Assembly (NCBI RefSeq): GCF_002795825.1
Contig: NZ_CP018800.1
Span: 992,001-1,056,000 of the forward strand
Length of the DNA: 64,000 nucleotides
DNA from: Mariprofundus ferrinatatus
Lineage (GTDB): Bacteria > Pseudomonadota > Zetaproteobacteria > Mariprofundales > Mariprofundaceae
Reading direction: 5' to 3'
Positions 19,133 through 27,518 of this stretch are shown piece by piece; the stretch's first letter is position 1; each line of letters opens with the position of its first letter. Made by a program: the position numbers and the translations under genes. Under the pieces are notes generated by a model that saw only the letters and a program-made list of their open reading frames with translations, ran no database searches and was not told the origin of the DNA.

Positions 19133-19498
19133 ATGGCTGTCAGGTTGTTTACACTCAGGGATGTTCCGGAAGATGAGGCAGAAGATGTGCGTCAGCTATT
19201 GCATGAAAATAGTATTTCATTTTACGAAACCCACGCCGGAGGCTGGGGTGTAGGTACACCGGCAATCTGGCTGCATGATGAAACAGAACTGGAGCATGCG
19301 ATGGATCTGATCGATGCATATCAAAAGGAACGTTATGCAGCGGCCCGAGCAGAGTACCAGGCAGGAAAAGAACAGGGGGTGCAGCCAACACTCCTCGACA
19401 GATTCAGGCAGCACCCTGTGCTTGTAGCCGTTTTTCTGCTCCTGACACTGTTTATACTGTACGCAAGCCTTAGCCCGTTTCTGAATTTCGGGAAATAA
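19133..19498 (+). CDS. DUF6164 family membrane protein
   Basis: 121 residues from ATG 19133 behind GGGGG. The soluble N-terminal part (LFTLRDVPEDEAEDVRQLL, FYETHAGGWGVGTPAIW) is the conserved core of DUF6164. A charged linker and a C-terminal membrane span (VLVAVFLLLTLFILYASL) follow. The function of the family is unknown. The longer frame from 19031 adds 34 unrelated residues and is rejected. It sits 60 bases before the LolA-like operon and could be cotranscribed with it. Confidence 0.75.
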   Translation: MAVRLFTLRDVPEDEAEDVRQLLHENSISFYETHAGGWGVGTPAIWLHDETELEHAMDLIDAYQKERYAAARAEYQAGKEQGVQPTLLDRFRQHPVLVAVFLLLTLFILYASLSPFLNFGK

Positions 19499-19557
19499 CC
19501 CCCTTTGTTGCACACTCTTCGCTTTTATATTCTTCACCCATCTTCTAAACTGTAGAT

Positions 19558-20316
19558 ATGAGAGTTCTGATCTGTTTGCTGTTACTACTCTCGGCTCTAC
19601 CAGCCGATGCTGATGAGCCGAAGGTGATCAAAGAGCGGACGAGCTATATCCTGAACATGGTCGATGACCTCTGGCGCGGCGAATCTTCCTTTGCTGTGGT
19701 CACCATGCGTGTGAAAACTGAACACTATACCCGAACCATGCGTATGGAGGGATGGTCCAAAGGCAAGGAAAAAACGCTGTTTCGCGTGTTAGAGCCGCTG
19801 CGCGAAAAAGGCACAATGACGCTTAAATCCGAGAACCACATCTACACCTACCTTCCCAAGACGGATCGAACGATTCGCCTGACCAGCGGCATGATGATGG
19901 GATCATGGATGGGTAGCCATCTCACCAATGATGATCTCGTTAAAGAGGCGCGACTGGAGGAGGATTATGATGCGCTTATCAGCTTCGAAGGTGAAAGAGA
20001 TGGCCGAAACATAATCGAATTTACGCTGACGCCAAAACCGGATGCGCCAGTGGTATGGGGGAAATTGCAGCTTATCATCATGGCTGAGAGCTACACACCA
20101 TTGCTAGAGTATTACTACGATGAGGATATGGAGCTGGCGCGCACATTCACATTCTCCGGTATGAAAATGCTCGGAGGCATGGAGAGGCCTGCGGTTCTCC
20201 GCGTTATTCCGGCTGACAAGCCGGATGAGTACACTGAATTTATCTACGAACAACTTGAACTGGACATTCCGGTCAGCGACGAGATGTTCTCTATCTCAAG
20301 TCTGAAGCGTCGCTGA
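19558..20316 (+). CDS. periplasmic LolA-like lipoprotein-sorting protein
   Basis: 252 residues. A signal peptide (MRVLICLLLLLSALPADA) is followed by a half-barrel LolA/LppX-like fold of the outer-membrane-lipoprotein-sorting type (PF17131-like), with MRMEGWSKGKEKTLFRVLEP and NHIYTYLPKTDRTIRL. Such proteins bind acyl chains in the periplasm and often accompany RND or MacB exporters. Here it is first in a five-gene operon with two FtsX-type permeases, an ATPase and a barrel protein, so it is probably the periplasmic carrier. The stop and the next start share one base (TGATG). Confidence 0.87.
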   Translation: MRVLICLLLLLSALPADADEPKVIKERTSYILNMVDDLWRGESSFAVVTMRVKTEHYTRTMRMEGWSKGKEKTLFRVLEPLREKGTMTLKSENHIYTYLPKTDRTIRLTSGMMMGSWMGSHLTNDDLVKEARLEEDYDALISFEGERDGRNIIEFTLTPKPDAPVVWGKLQLIIMAESYTPLLEYYYDEDMELARTFTFSGMKMLGGMERPAVLRVIPADKPDEYTEFIYEQLELDIPVSDEMFSISSLKRR

Positions 20317-21536
20317 TGCGAATCCTTACTCTTGCATCAAGGAATGTGCGCAGGAACTGGCATCGCTCACTGGTGACAATGCTGGCCATGGCCTTTGCCT
20401 GCCTGATTATGATCTTCTTTGCATCGTTGATGGAGGGGATGATTCAGGGTAGCGAGCGCAGTGTGGTCTCGATGAATATGGGCGACATCCAGATTCATGC
20501 ACACGGATACCGGGATGATCCTGACCTCTATACCCGAATCGATAACGACACAGCACTGGTTGCAGCTATTGAGAGGGAGGGGTTCCGGGCAGCAGGGCGC
20601 ATCTACGGCTACGGGCTTCTGGCTGCAAAGATGGCATCAAGCGGCGTGCACCTTCGCGGCATCGACCTGAAGCAGGAGGTGAAGGTCACCGAACTGCACA
20701 GGCATGTCGGCAGTGGTCAGTGGCTGGATGAAAGTGAAAGCAAAGGCGTGGTTCTGGGGAAGAAACTGGCAGGCACGCTTGGCGTTGAACTGGGGGATGA
20801 ACTGGTGTTCGTCGGTCAGAGTTCCGACGGCTATATGGCCAATGAACTGTTCCGGGTAAGGGGGGTGCTTAAGTCCGTATCCGATGGTATCGACCGAATG
20901 GGTATGTTCATGCCGATGCAGACACTACGTAATCTGCTGGTGATTCCTGAGGGGGTGCATGAGATAGTGATCATTCGCCCGGATCGGACAACGGATCTGA
21001 GCGCTGAAACCGCAAGGGTTGAGGCGCTGGCGGAAGGGCTTGAGGTGAAAAACTGGAAACAGCTGATGCCGGTAATTGCGCGCATGATCGAGACGGCTGA
21101 TGTGCAGATCATGATCATGCTGGTGATCTTCTATATTGCTGTGGCTACCGTGGTACTCAATGCGATGCTGATGAATGTGTTTGAACGGATACATGAGTTC
21201 GGCATCATGAAAGCGCTCGGTGTTTCCCCCTGGCAACTTGTTGCTCTTGTGTTTGCAGAAACATTCATTCTTACCCTGTTGGCCTCTATTGTGGGGCTCG
21301 CCGGTGGCTGGTGGGTATCTGACTACTACCGGATTCACGGCATTGACCTCTCATCCATGGCGGAGTCGATCGCTTATGGCGGCATCGCATTTGATCCACT
21401 ATGGTATGCGGCGATTACAACAGAGGCGCTGGTCTATCCGGTACTCTTTCTCTTCATTATAGCCGCAGTGGCGGTGATCTACCCGGCAGTTAAAGCGGCT
21501 ATGCTGAGGCCGGTCAAGGCAATCTACTTCCGATGA
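20316..21536 (+). CDS. FtsX/MacB-type ABC permease 1
   Basis: 406-residue LolC/MacB-like permease. One N-terminal span (SLVTMLAMAFACLIMIFFASL) is followed by a large MacB_PCD periplasmic domain. Three C-terminal spans follow, with the FtsX signature ERIHEFGIMKALGVSPWQL. This architecture extracts substrates from the outer leaflet by a mechanotransmission mechanism. It is one of two paralogous permeases here, probably forming a LolC/E-like heterodimer with the next protein. It overlaps it by four bases (ATGA). Confidence 0.9.
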   Translation: MRILTLASRNVRRNWHRSLVTMLAMAFACLIMIFFASLMEGMIQGSERSVVSMNMGDIQIHAHGYRDDPDLYTRIDNDTALVAAIEREGFRAAGRIYGYGLLAAKMASSGVHLRGIDLKQEVKVTELHRHVGSGQWLDESESKGVVLGKKLAGTLGVELGDELVFVGQSSDGYMANELFRVRGVLKSVSDGIDRMGMFMPMQTLRNLLVIPEGVHEIVIIRPDRTTDLSAETARVEALAEGLEVKNWKQLMPVIARMIETADVQIMIMLVIFYIAVATVVLNAMLMNVFERIHEFGIMKALGVSPWQLVALVFAETFILTLLASIVGLAGGWWVSDYYRIHGIDLSSMAESIAYGGIAFDPLWYAAITTEALVYPVLFLFIIAAVAVIYPAVKAAMLRPVKAIYFR

Positions 21537-22771
21537 ACCTGAACCAGCTGGCATGGCGCAATATCTGGCGCAGAAAGCGGAGGACGCTGATTACGGCATT
21601 CTCTATAGGCTTTGGTGTGATGCTGGCGGTTACCTTTACCGGCTCGGGCGACTACACCTATACCAATATGATCGATACGGGTGCGAGCATGGGCATGGGT
21701 CATGTGACGGTGGAACCGGTCGGTTATCATCTTAAACCGACTCTCGATAAAAGGCTCTCCGGTGTCGATGCATTGCGTCAACGAATTGCTGCGCTGGATG
21801 ATGTTTCTGATGCCACGGTCCGCATCACCGGACAGGCGATGTTTGCCAGTGCCCGCAAGAGTGTTGGCGGTGCCTTTATTGCCGTCGATCCGGCTTTTGA
21901 AACAGCAGAAAACAACCTGCTGGTGCGCTCACTTGTTGAAGGGGACCTTTTCACTGAACGTGATGGCCGTGGGATCGTAATTGGCAGCAGACTGGCCCAA
22001 AAGCTGCAGGTTAAAATTGGCAAAAAGGTGGTTTACACGACGACCGATGCGACAGGTGAGATTGTCAGTAACATTGCACGGGTAACCGGAATATTTACTA
22101 CCGGAGAGGATACGATTGATGGGATCCTGGCGCTGCTGCCGATTGCCGCTGTGCAGGAGACATTAAGTTATGCGCCTGACGAGGCCACGGTGGTTGCTGT
22201 GATCATCAAGGATCAGCGACATGCCGAGGAGGTACGTGACAGGATTGCAGCACTTCCGGAAGCAGGCGGTGTTGCCGTACTGACATGGAAAAAGTCGCAG
22301 CCGGATCTTGCTGCAGTGATCGCTTTCGACAAGGCCGGCAATTATATCAGCCAGTTTCTTGTCGGATTGCTGATTTCTGTAGGTATTCTTAATACTATGC
22401 TGATGAGCGTACTTGAGCGCACCCGAGAGTTTGGTGTGATGATGGCGGTCGGCATGTCGCCGAAGGTGCTGTTCAAGCTGGTAATGGTGGAGTCATTCTG
22501 GCTCTCCATAGTTGGCCTGATACTGGGTATAATCATAACCGCGCCCTGGTACTATTTCCTCTATCATTACGGTATCGATTTTACCGGCGCCTTCGGAGAC
22601 GATTTCAGTTATGGCGGCGTGCTGGTTGATCCTGTTTTCAAAGCAAGGCTGTTCAAGGAGAGCATTATAGCCATTCTCGGCACGCTCTTTATGCTGGCGC
22701 TGCTGGCCGGCCTCTATCCGGCCTGGCGGGCAGGGCGTGTACCACCGGTGGATAGCCTGAAAACGATATGA
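21533..22771 (+). CDS. FtsX/MacB-type ABC permease 2
   Basis: 412 residues with the same topology as its neighbour: an N-terminal span (TLITAFSIGFGVMLAVTF), a periplasmic domain and three C-terminal spans with ERTREFGVMMAVGMSPKVL. Its start overlaps the end of permease 1, so the pair is made stoichiometrically. The periplasmic domains differ, as expected of a LolC/LolE-like heterodimer. The true Lol permease of this genome is probably the single protein encoded at 54907-56157, so this pair likely carries a different hydrophobic cargo. Confidence 0.9.
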   Translation: MNLNQLAWRNIWRRKRRTLITAFSIGFGVMLAVTFTGSGDYTYTNMIDTGASMGMGHVTVEPVGYHLKPTLDKRLSGVDALRQRIAALDDVSDATVRITGQAMFASARKSVGGAFIAVDPAFETAENNLLVRSLVEGDLFTERDGRGIVIGSRLAQKLQVKIGKKVVYTTTDATGEIVSNIARVTGIFTTGEDTIDGILALLPIAAVQETLSYAPDEATVVAVIIKDQRHAEEVRDRIAALPEAGGVAVLTWKKSQPDLAAVIAFDKAGNYISQFLVGLLISVGILNTMLMSVLERTREFGVMMAVGMSPKVLFKLVMVESFWLSIVGLILGIIITAPWYYFLYHYGIDFTGAFGDDFSYGGVLVDPVFKARLFKESIIAILGTLFMLALLAGLYPAWRAGRVPPVDSLKTI

Positions 22772-22781
22772 AGGCGATGAG

Positions 22782-23480
22782 ATGAGTAGTAGTGAACATA
22801 TAGTCCAGATGCAGCGTGTCCTGAAAACCTACCGCCAGGGGAAGGTCGATGTGCATGCGGTGAACGATGTTTCCCTTGAGATCGAGAATGGCGATTTTGC
22901 CGTGCTTTGCGGCCCTTCAGGATCAGGCAAGACCAGTATTCTGAATTTGATCGGAGGCCTTGATGTGCCTACCTCCGGTAGTGTGCTGGTGGACGGGATC
23001 GACCTCTCAACGATGGATAAAACCGAACTCTCCAGAATTCGCCGGGATCGTATCGGCTTTGTTTTTCAGGCCTATAACCTGATTCCGGTGATGACCGCCT
23101 ACGAAAATGCCGAGTTCGTGCTCAATCTGCAGGGTGTCAGTGAAGCGGAGTGCAGGCAGCGGGTGATGGAAACGCTGGCGGCAGTGGGGCTTCAGGGGCT
23201 GGAACATCGCAGGCCCGATGAGATGAGTGGCGGTCAGCAGCAACGGGTGGCGATAGCGCGCGCCATTGTAACCGATCCTGCGATTGTTCTGGCCGATGAG
23301 CCGACCGCCAATGTTGATTCGCATACGGCCGAGGCACTGCTTGATCTCATGCAGAAGCTTAACCGTGAAAAGGGCATCACCTTTCTCTTTTCAACCCATG
23401 ACCAGCATGTAATGGATCGTGCGAGGCGCATAATCACGCTGCATGACGGCAAGATCGAGTCGGATGAGATCAGGAATTAG
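22782..23480 (+). CDS. LolD/MacB-like ABC ATPase
   Basis: 232-residue ATPase. Walker A is GPSGSGKTS, the Q-loop is VFQAYNLIPVMTAYEN, the signature is MSGGQQQRVAIARA, Walker B is VLADEPTANVD, and the H-loop is STHDQ. It belongs to the MacB/LolD/FtsE branch that pairs with FtsX-type permeases. It is ten bases after permease 2 and overlaps the next gene. It probably drives the two preceding permeases. Confidence 0.92.
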   Translation: MSSSEHIVQMQRVLKTYRQGKVDVHAVNDVSLEIENGDFAVLCGPSGSGKTSILNLIGGLDVPTSGSVLVDGIDLSTMDKTELSRIRRDRIGFVFQAYNLIPVMTAYENAEFVLNLQGVSEAECRQRVMETLAAVGLQGLEHRRPDEMSGGQQQRVAIARAIVTDPAIVLADEPTANVDSHTAEALLDLMQKLNREKGITFLFSTHDQHVMDRARRIITLHDGKIESDEIRN

Positions 23481-24702
23481 CCTCCTTCGAACGCTGATAT
23501 TTTCGCTGTTACTGGTTGTTGCCGTTTCACAACCGGCTCATGCTTTCTACTCCTGGCATGATAGTGACAGCGAAGTCGAGATGCGGGCCATGCTTACTGG
23601 CTCGGCACTCTGGCTGAACAATCCCGACAACCCTCTTTATTACAACAAGAGCTCAATTGCGGGTGCGGCAGCTTCAGGCCGCCTTATGATGGATGCCGGT
23701 TTTGGCGGGGCGTTCAGTTTTGAGATGCATGCGGTTCAGAACTATGTCCCTCTGGATATGCAGAACGGTGGCAGCAACCTCGCCGTACTGCGCGATGTTG
23801 AACGCAGTGATCTGCTGGACTGGAGTTTCGATTCCCGGCGCGCTCATCTCCTGATCGATCGGCTGAATTTGCAGTACGCTTCCCAAAAGCTGAATCTGAA
23901 GATCGGTCGTCAGCCGGTGAACCTTGCCGCGACCTTCTTTTTCACCCCCAACGACTTCTTTGCCCCATTCGCCGCTCAGGCCTTTTTCCGTGCCTATAAG
24001 CCGGGCGTAGATGCATTGCGGGCGGATATTCAGCTGGCTGACCTTTCACAGATTTCACTGATCTCTGTCCTTGGTTACAGCGCTGATCCGGTCAGTGACA
24101 ATGGCTGGAGTAACGCTAATACGGCTGCCCGTAACTCCTATCTGGCTCGCACCTCGGGCGTTGTTGGTGACTTCGAATTGGCACTGTTAGCCGGCACTGT
24201 AAAAAAAGATATTGTGATCGGTACGGATTTTCAGGGGGAACTTTTCGAATGGCTTGGAATCAGAGGAGAGGGGCATGTGAATATTCCCGATCAGGCCGGG
24301 TTAAAGCGCCGCATCGAGTTTGCCTTTGGTATTGAGCACCGCTGGGAGAACAGTTTAACCTTGCGTGCAGAGCAGTTCTATCATGGTGGAGGGGCGAATA
24401 GCACTTCTGCGTATAACACAGCTCTGCTTGCGCAGAGCTATTATTTGGGACGCCATTACAGCGCAATCGGTGCGAGCTTTGAATTCACACCACTGTTAAA
24501 CGGCGACATGACCCTGATCTACAACTGGGGTGATAACTCAGCCCTGATCGCGGCCTATGCACTCTACTCACTTAGTGATGAGTCTGAGCTTGCCATCAGC
24601 GGAGCATTTGCAAAAGGGAAAAGGCCGGTTGGAGGGAGCATCCGTAGTGAATTCGGTCTCTATCCAAGTTCGATGAGCATTGAGGTGCGAAGCTACTTTT
24701 AG
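23464..24702 (+). CDS. outer-membrane beta-barrel protein of the export operon
   Basis: 412 residues from ATG 23464, inside the end of the ATPase gene; ATG 23443 is the alternative. The signal peptide runs to QPAHA. The mature protein has repeated amphipathic strands (LNLKIGRQPVNLAATFFFTPN) and ends SMSIEVRSYF with the C-terminal Phe of BAM substrates. It resembles porin or DUF1302-like barrels, but no family is certain. As last gene of the LolA-like/ABC operon it could be the outer-membrane receptor or exit for the cargo. It converges with the next gene, with five bases between stops. Confidence 0.8.
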   Translation: MRSGISLLRTLIFSLLLVVAVSQPAHAFYSWHDSDSEVEMRAMLTGSALWLNNPDNPLYYNKSSIAGAAASGRLMMDAGFGGAFSFEMHAVQNYVPLDMQNGGSNLAVLRDVERSDLLDWSFDSRRAHLLIDRLNLQYASQKLNLKIGRQPVNLAATFFFTPNDFFAPFAAQAFFRAYKPGVDALRADIQLADLSQISLISVLGYSADPVSDNGWSNANTAARNSYLARTSGVVGDFELALLAGTVKKDIVIGTDFQGELFEWLGIRGEGHVNIPDQAGLKRRIEFAFGIEHRWENSLTLRAEQFYHGGGANSTSAYNTALLAQSYYLGRHYSAIGASFEFTPLLNGDMTLIYNWGDNSALIAAYALYSLSDESELAISGAFAKGKRPVGGSIRSEFGLYPSSMSIEVRSYF

Positions 24703-24707
24703 ATGGG

Positions 24708-25784
24708 CTATAAAGCTTTTCGCTTTTCCCCTTCATGTTTAACTTGCTTTTCAAATGATGCGTAAAGATTCATAAAGGTTCGGAATATTTTCTCCGGAAC
24801 TTCGCAGATGAGCAGTCGATCCCTGGTGCGAATAACAGCGTCGGCTGGAATCTCAATATATGGACTAATGGAGCCGAACATATCACCAGTTGAAAGAGAA
24901 AGGGTTTTTCCATTGCTCATATATACTTCAGCTGTTCCGGATATAATAACATGGCAAGCTGAGTCGAGTAGTGCTGATGCCGGAACTTCGACTCCTCCGG
25001 CGTATTCATTGACTTCAGACTCTTCAACCAGCCACTGTTTGTCCTCTTCAGGCAGTTCAGAGAATGCAGGCATGAAGTGTGTTGTAGCATGCACCATTCT
25101 GGTCTGAACTGTCTGGATTAGATACTCTCCGGCTATCGGGAACTCTTTCATCAGCTGCAAAACAGATTGTGCTGAGAACTCAAGAAGTATGGTTTGGGTT
25201 TTGGCTGTAACGGTTGCTGAGCGCTTTAACTTGTAAACACAGGCGAACTCTCCAAAGAAGTCACCGGGGCCTAGTGTTTTCAACGTGGTTGTGCCCCCAT
25301 TCTTCAGTTCAAGCTGGACGTCCACATCGCCTTCCAGAATAAGGTAAAAGGTTTCACTGGCTTCACCCTGAGTGACAATATTATCTCCTATGTTTACCCT
25401 GATCAGGTTCGCCTGACTAATAAAATTAAGTGCTTCAGAGTCGGAAAGCTGATTAATCAGTTCAAAAAGTTTGGCTCGTTCTCCGCCAGTTTCCTCGCCA
25501 CCTGCTTGGGTGATTTCTGCCATGTTAGAGAGTGCCTCAATCTCCTCAAGGTTCGGGTGGTTGAGCTGTTTGCAGAGGGCAAGAAAGCCAGTGGCAAAGC
25601 CTGGTTTCCCGATAGCGAGCATCTTCCTGGCCATCTGAAGGGCGAATGCGCGCGCCTCTTTAATCCTATCCGTTTTCTGCAACATCTGGATCAATGGGCG
25701 GGCAATATGCAAGTCATCCGGGAAAACGTGATGTAATCTCAGATAGCTGTGCATTAACTTTACTTCATTCAGTGACATGCTCAT
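24708..25784 (-). CDS. protein with two cyclic-nucleotide-binding-like domains
   Basis: 358 residues. An N-terminal helical region (residues 1-110) is followed by a cNMP-binding domain. Its phosphate-binding cassette, PGDFFGEFACVYKLKRSATV, keeps the Gly-Glu and Arg-Ser-Ala residues that contact cAMP or cGMP. A second domain (residues 245-350) has the fold but a degenerate cassette (GDMFGSISPYIEIPADAVI) lacking the arginine. No DNA-binding, kinase or channel domain is present, so it may be a regulatory or scaffolding protein. It is monocistronic and divergent from psd. Confidence 0.82.
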   Translation of the reverse strand: MSMSLNEVKLMHSYLRLHHVFPDDLHIARPLIQMLQKTDRIKEARAFALQMARKMLAIGKPGFATGFLALCKQLNHPNLEEIEALSNMAEITQAGGEETGGERAKLFELINQLSDSEALNFISQANLIRVNIGDNIVTQGEASETFYLILEGDVDVQLELKNGGTTTLKTLGPGDFFGEFACVYKLKRSATVTAKTQTILLEFSAQSVLQLMKEFPIAGEYLIQTVQTRMVHATTHFMPAFSELPEEDKQWLVEESEVNEYAGGVEVPASALLDSACHVIISGTAEVYMSNGKTLSLSTGDMFGSISPYIEIPADAVIRTRDRLLICEVPEKIFRTFMNLYASFEKQVKHEGEKRKAL

Positions 25785-25854
25785 ATCATAGCCCGATTTT
25801 TTTGAATGTCATACATTGCTTGGGTACGGCCATGGTTGTCGCTATCCTTGCGCC

Positions 25855-26538
25855 ATGACAAAAGAACTTCCTCTTTTCGGCAAACCACGCGGTTCCATTC
25901 CATTCGCCCCAGAGGGGTGGCGTTTTGTTATACCTACCACTATTCTCTTGCTTGTTGCCTGGGCACTGAGTTGGAGTGTGATTGCTCCTCTGCTGTTTGT
26001 TTTACTACTGTTTGAACTGAATTTCTTCAGGGACCCTGAGCGTAGTGTGCCTCAGGGTGAAGACCTGTTTGTCTGCCCTGCAGATGGAAAAGTGATTAGA
26101 TCTGAAATAACTGATCAGGGGCATCAGCGTGTCGATATCTTTATGAATGTGTTTAATGTGCATGTGAACAGGGCTCCGTTGGCGGGACGGATTACCCATA
26201 TGCAGTATGTTCCCGGCAAGTTCGTCAATGCCAGTTTCGACCACGCCAGCGATGAAAATGAGCGTAATCGTTTTGAGATGGAGTGTGATAACGGTGCAAA
26301 AATCGCTTTTACCCAGGTTTCCGGCCTTCTGGCACGACGTATCGTCTCCTACGTTGAAGTGGGGGACCATGTTGAAGCAGGCCAGCGCATCGGCATGATA
26401 CGGTTCGGGTCGCGTGTGAACTGTGAAATTCCCGCTGACTACACTCTTAATGTGAAAGTGGGCGATCATGTTACGGCTGGTGTGACGATAGTTGCGCGCA
26501 AGCAGAAAGATGTGAGAGGAGAAAGTGATGCCGATTAA
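25855..26538 (+). CDS. psd: phosphatidylserine decarboxylase, short type
   Basis: 227-residue proenzyme from ATG 25855 (MTKELPLFGKPRG). A hydrophobic anchor (residues 25-55) is followed by the core: FFRDPERSVP, VCPADGKV and FMNVFNVHVNRAP. The self-cleavage site is in MIRFGSRV, where Gly-Ser processing yields the pyruvoyl group. This is the short class of Psd, as in alphaproteobacteria and Archaea. It converts phosphatidylserine made by PssA to phosphatidylethanolamine at the inner membrane. The stop lies inside the pssA start region. The RBS is weak. Confidence 0.94.
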   Translation: MTKELPLFGKPRGSIPFAPEGWRFVIPTTILLLVAWALSWSVIAPLLFVLLLFELNFFRDPERSVPQGEDLFVCPADGKVIRSEITDQGHQRVDIFMNVFNVHVNRAPLAGRITHMQYVPGKFVNASFDHASDENERNRFEMECDNGAKIAFTQVSGLLARRIVSYVEVGDHVEAGQRIGMIRFGSRVNCEIPADYTLNVKVGDHVTAGVTIVARKQKDVRGESDAD

Positions 26539-27328
26539 GGGGGAGGTGACACGCCGAGGCGTTTATCTGCTACCGAGCCTGTTTACCACGATGGGTCTTT
26601 TTGCAGGCTTTTATGCACTGATCGCGGCAGTACAAGGCCGCTTTGAGCTTGCGGCATGGGCAATTCTTGCTGCTGCAATTTTTGATATGCTGGATGGGCG
26701 AGTGGCCAGGTTGCTGCACGCCGAAACATCATTTGGTGCAGAGTATGACTCCCTTTGCGATATGCTCTCCTTTGGTGTGGCGCCTGCCGTGCTTCTCTAT
26801 ATGTGGGCACTGGTGAACCTTGGGCCCGATCTGCATAAGCTGGCCTGGCTGGGTGGTTTCTTCCTGGTGGCCGGGGCGGCAATACGTTTGGCGCGATTTA
26901 ATGTGCAGCTGGAGCATCAGGATAAGCGTTATTTTCAGGGGTTGCCGACACCGGGTGTTGCGCTGCTGATTGCGACAGCCGTGCTCTATCATGTTGATTC
27001 TCGTGTTGAACCATGGCCATGGCTCTGGTTCTTTATGGCACTTACTCTGGCCTGGTTAATGGTGAGTAATGTTCGTTTTGTATCAGGCAAGGATGTCGAT
27101 CTGAAACAACGCCGCTCTACCGGTATGCTGGTGGGTATGATCCTGGTGATTGGGTTGATTGCCGTGGATCCTTACCGTGTTCCATTCGGTATACTGTTTG
27201 TTTACTGCCTGCATGGGCCGATTATGAGTTTGTGGCAGAACAGACGTGTGAGTCAGTACCGGCAGCGGCGTAAACTGGATAGAAAGCAGAAAGGCGACTC
27301 GGAGCAGGATGGTAATGACGGGATTTGA
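26528..27328 (+). CDS. pssA: CDP-diacylglycerol-serine O-phosphatidyltransferase
   Basis: 266-residue polytopic enzyme making phosphatidylserine from CDP-diacylglycerol and serine. The CDP-alcohol phosphotransferase signature DG-x2-AR-x8-G-x3-D-x3-D is present as DGRVARLLHAETSFGAEYDS then LCDML. About six to eight membrane spans follow, with a basic C-terminus. ATG 26528 is chosen over GTG 26525 because GAGGAGA then has better spacing. It overlaps psd by 11 bases. The order psd-pssA-leuA is common in proteobacteria. Confidence 0.95.
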   Translation: MPIKGEVTRRGVYLLPSLFTTMGLFAGFYALIAAVQGRFELAAWAILAAAIFDMLDGRVARLLHAETSFGAEYDSLCDMLSFGVAPAVLLYMWALVNLGPDLHKLAWLGGFFLVAGAAIRLARFNVQLEHQDKRYFQGLPTPGVALLIATAVLYHVDSRVEPWPWLWFFMALTLAWLMVSNVRFVSGKDVDLKQRRSTGMLVGMILVIGLIAVDPYRVPFGILFVYCLHGPIMSLWQNRRVSQYRQRRKLDRKQKGDSEQDGNDGI

Positions 27329-27360
27329 CCGATGACGGCCTTGGTGGTCTAATTTGGGCC

Positions 27361-27435
27361 ATGAAGAGATGCTTTTCAAATCTTGCTGTTGCAACGAAGT
27401 ACCTGCTACTTCGAATGGGTCTGTGCGTCTGCTGA
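27361..27435 (+). CDS. candidate leucine leader peptide of leuA
   Basis: 24-codon ORF, MKRCFSNLAVATKYLLLRMG then LCVC and stop, between pssA and leuA. Three consecutive leucine codons (CTG CTA CTT, 27403-27411) and five Leu in all are followed 23 bases after its stop by a perfect terminator. A 7-bp hairpin (27395-27413) spans the Leu run. This is the arrangement of ribosome-mediated attenuation in leu operons. The RBS is weak (GGTGG about 17 bases upstream), which lowers confidence. Confidence 0.5.
   Translation: MKRCFSNLAVATKYLLLRMGLCVC
27395..27413 (+). promoter_or_regulatory. leader hairpin over the Leu codons
   Basis: CGAAGTA and TACTTCG form a perfect 7-bp stem with loop CCTGC. It includes the Leu codons of the leader ORF and could be the pause or competing structure of the attenuator. 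Confidence 0.5.
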
Positions 27436-27458
27436 TTAACAGTTAGCTGATGATGTAC

Positions 27459-27485
27459 AGGCCGCGGAATTCCGCGGCCTTTTTT
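27459..27485 (+). terminator. attenuator/terminator upstream of leuA
   Basis: A perfect 22-base palindrome built on AGGCCGCGGAA is followed by six T residues. It lies between pssA and leuA, 33 bases before the leuA start. It could terminate the psd-pssA transcript, act as the leu attenuator, or both. Confidence 0.88.
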
Positions 27486-27518
27486 GTTTGTGCTGGATTT
27501 GAAGGGTGATAGGAGAAC

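Noticed and set aside
27371-27390. Third copy of the hairpin element near TTTTCAAATCTTGCT
   Set aside because: Similar to the tail of copy A but lacks the 5' stem arm and the CTAAA segment; probably chance.
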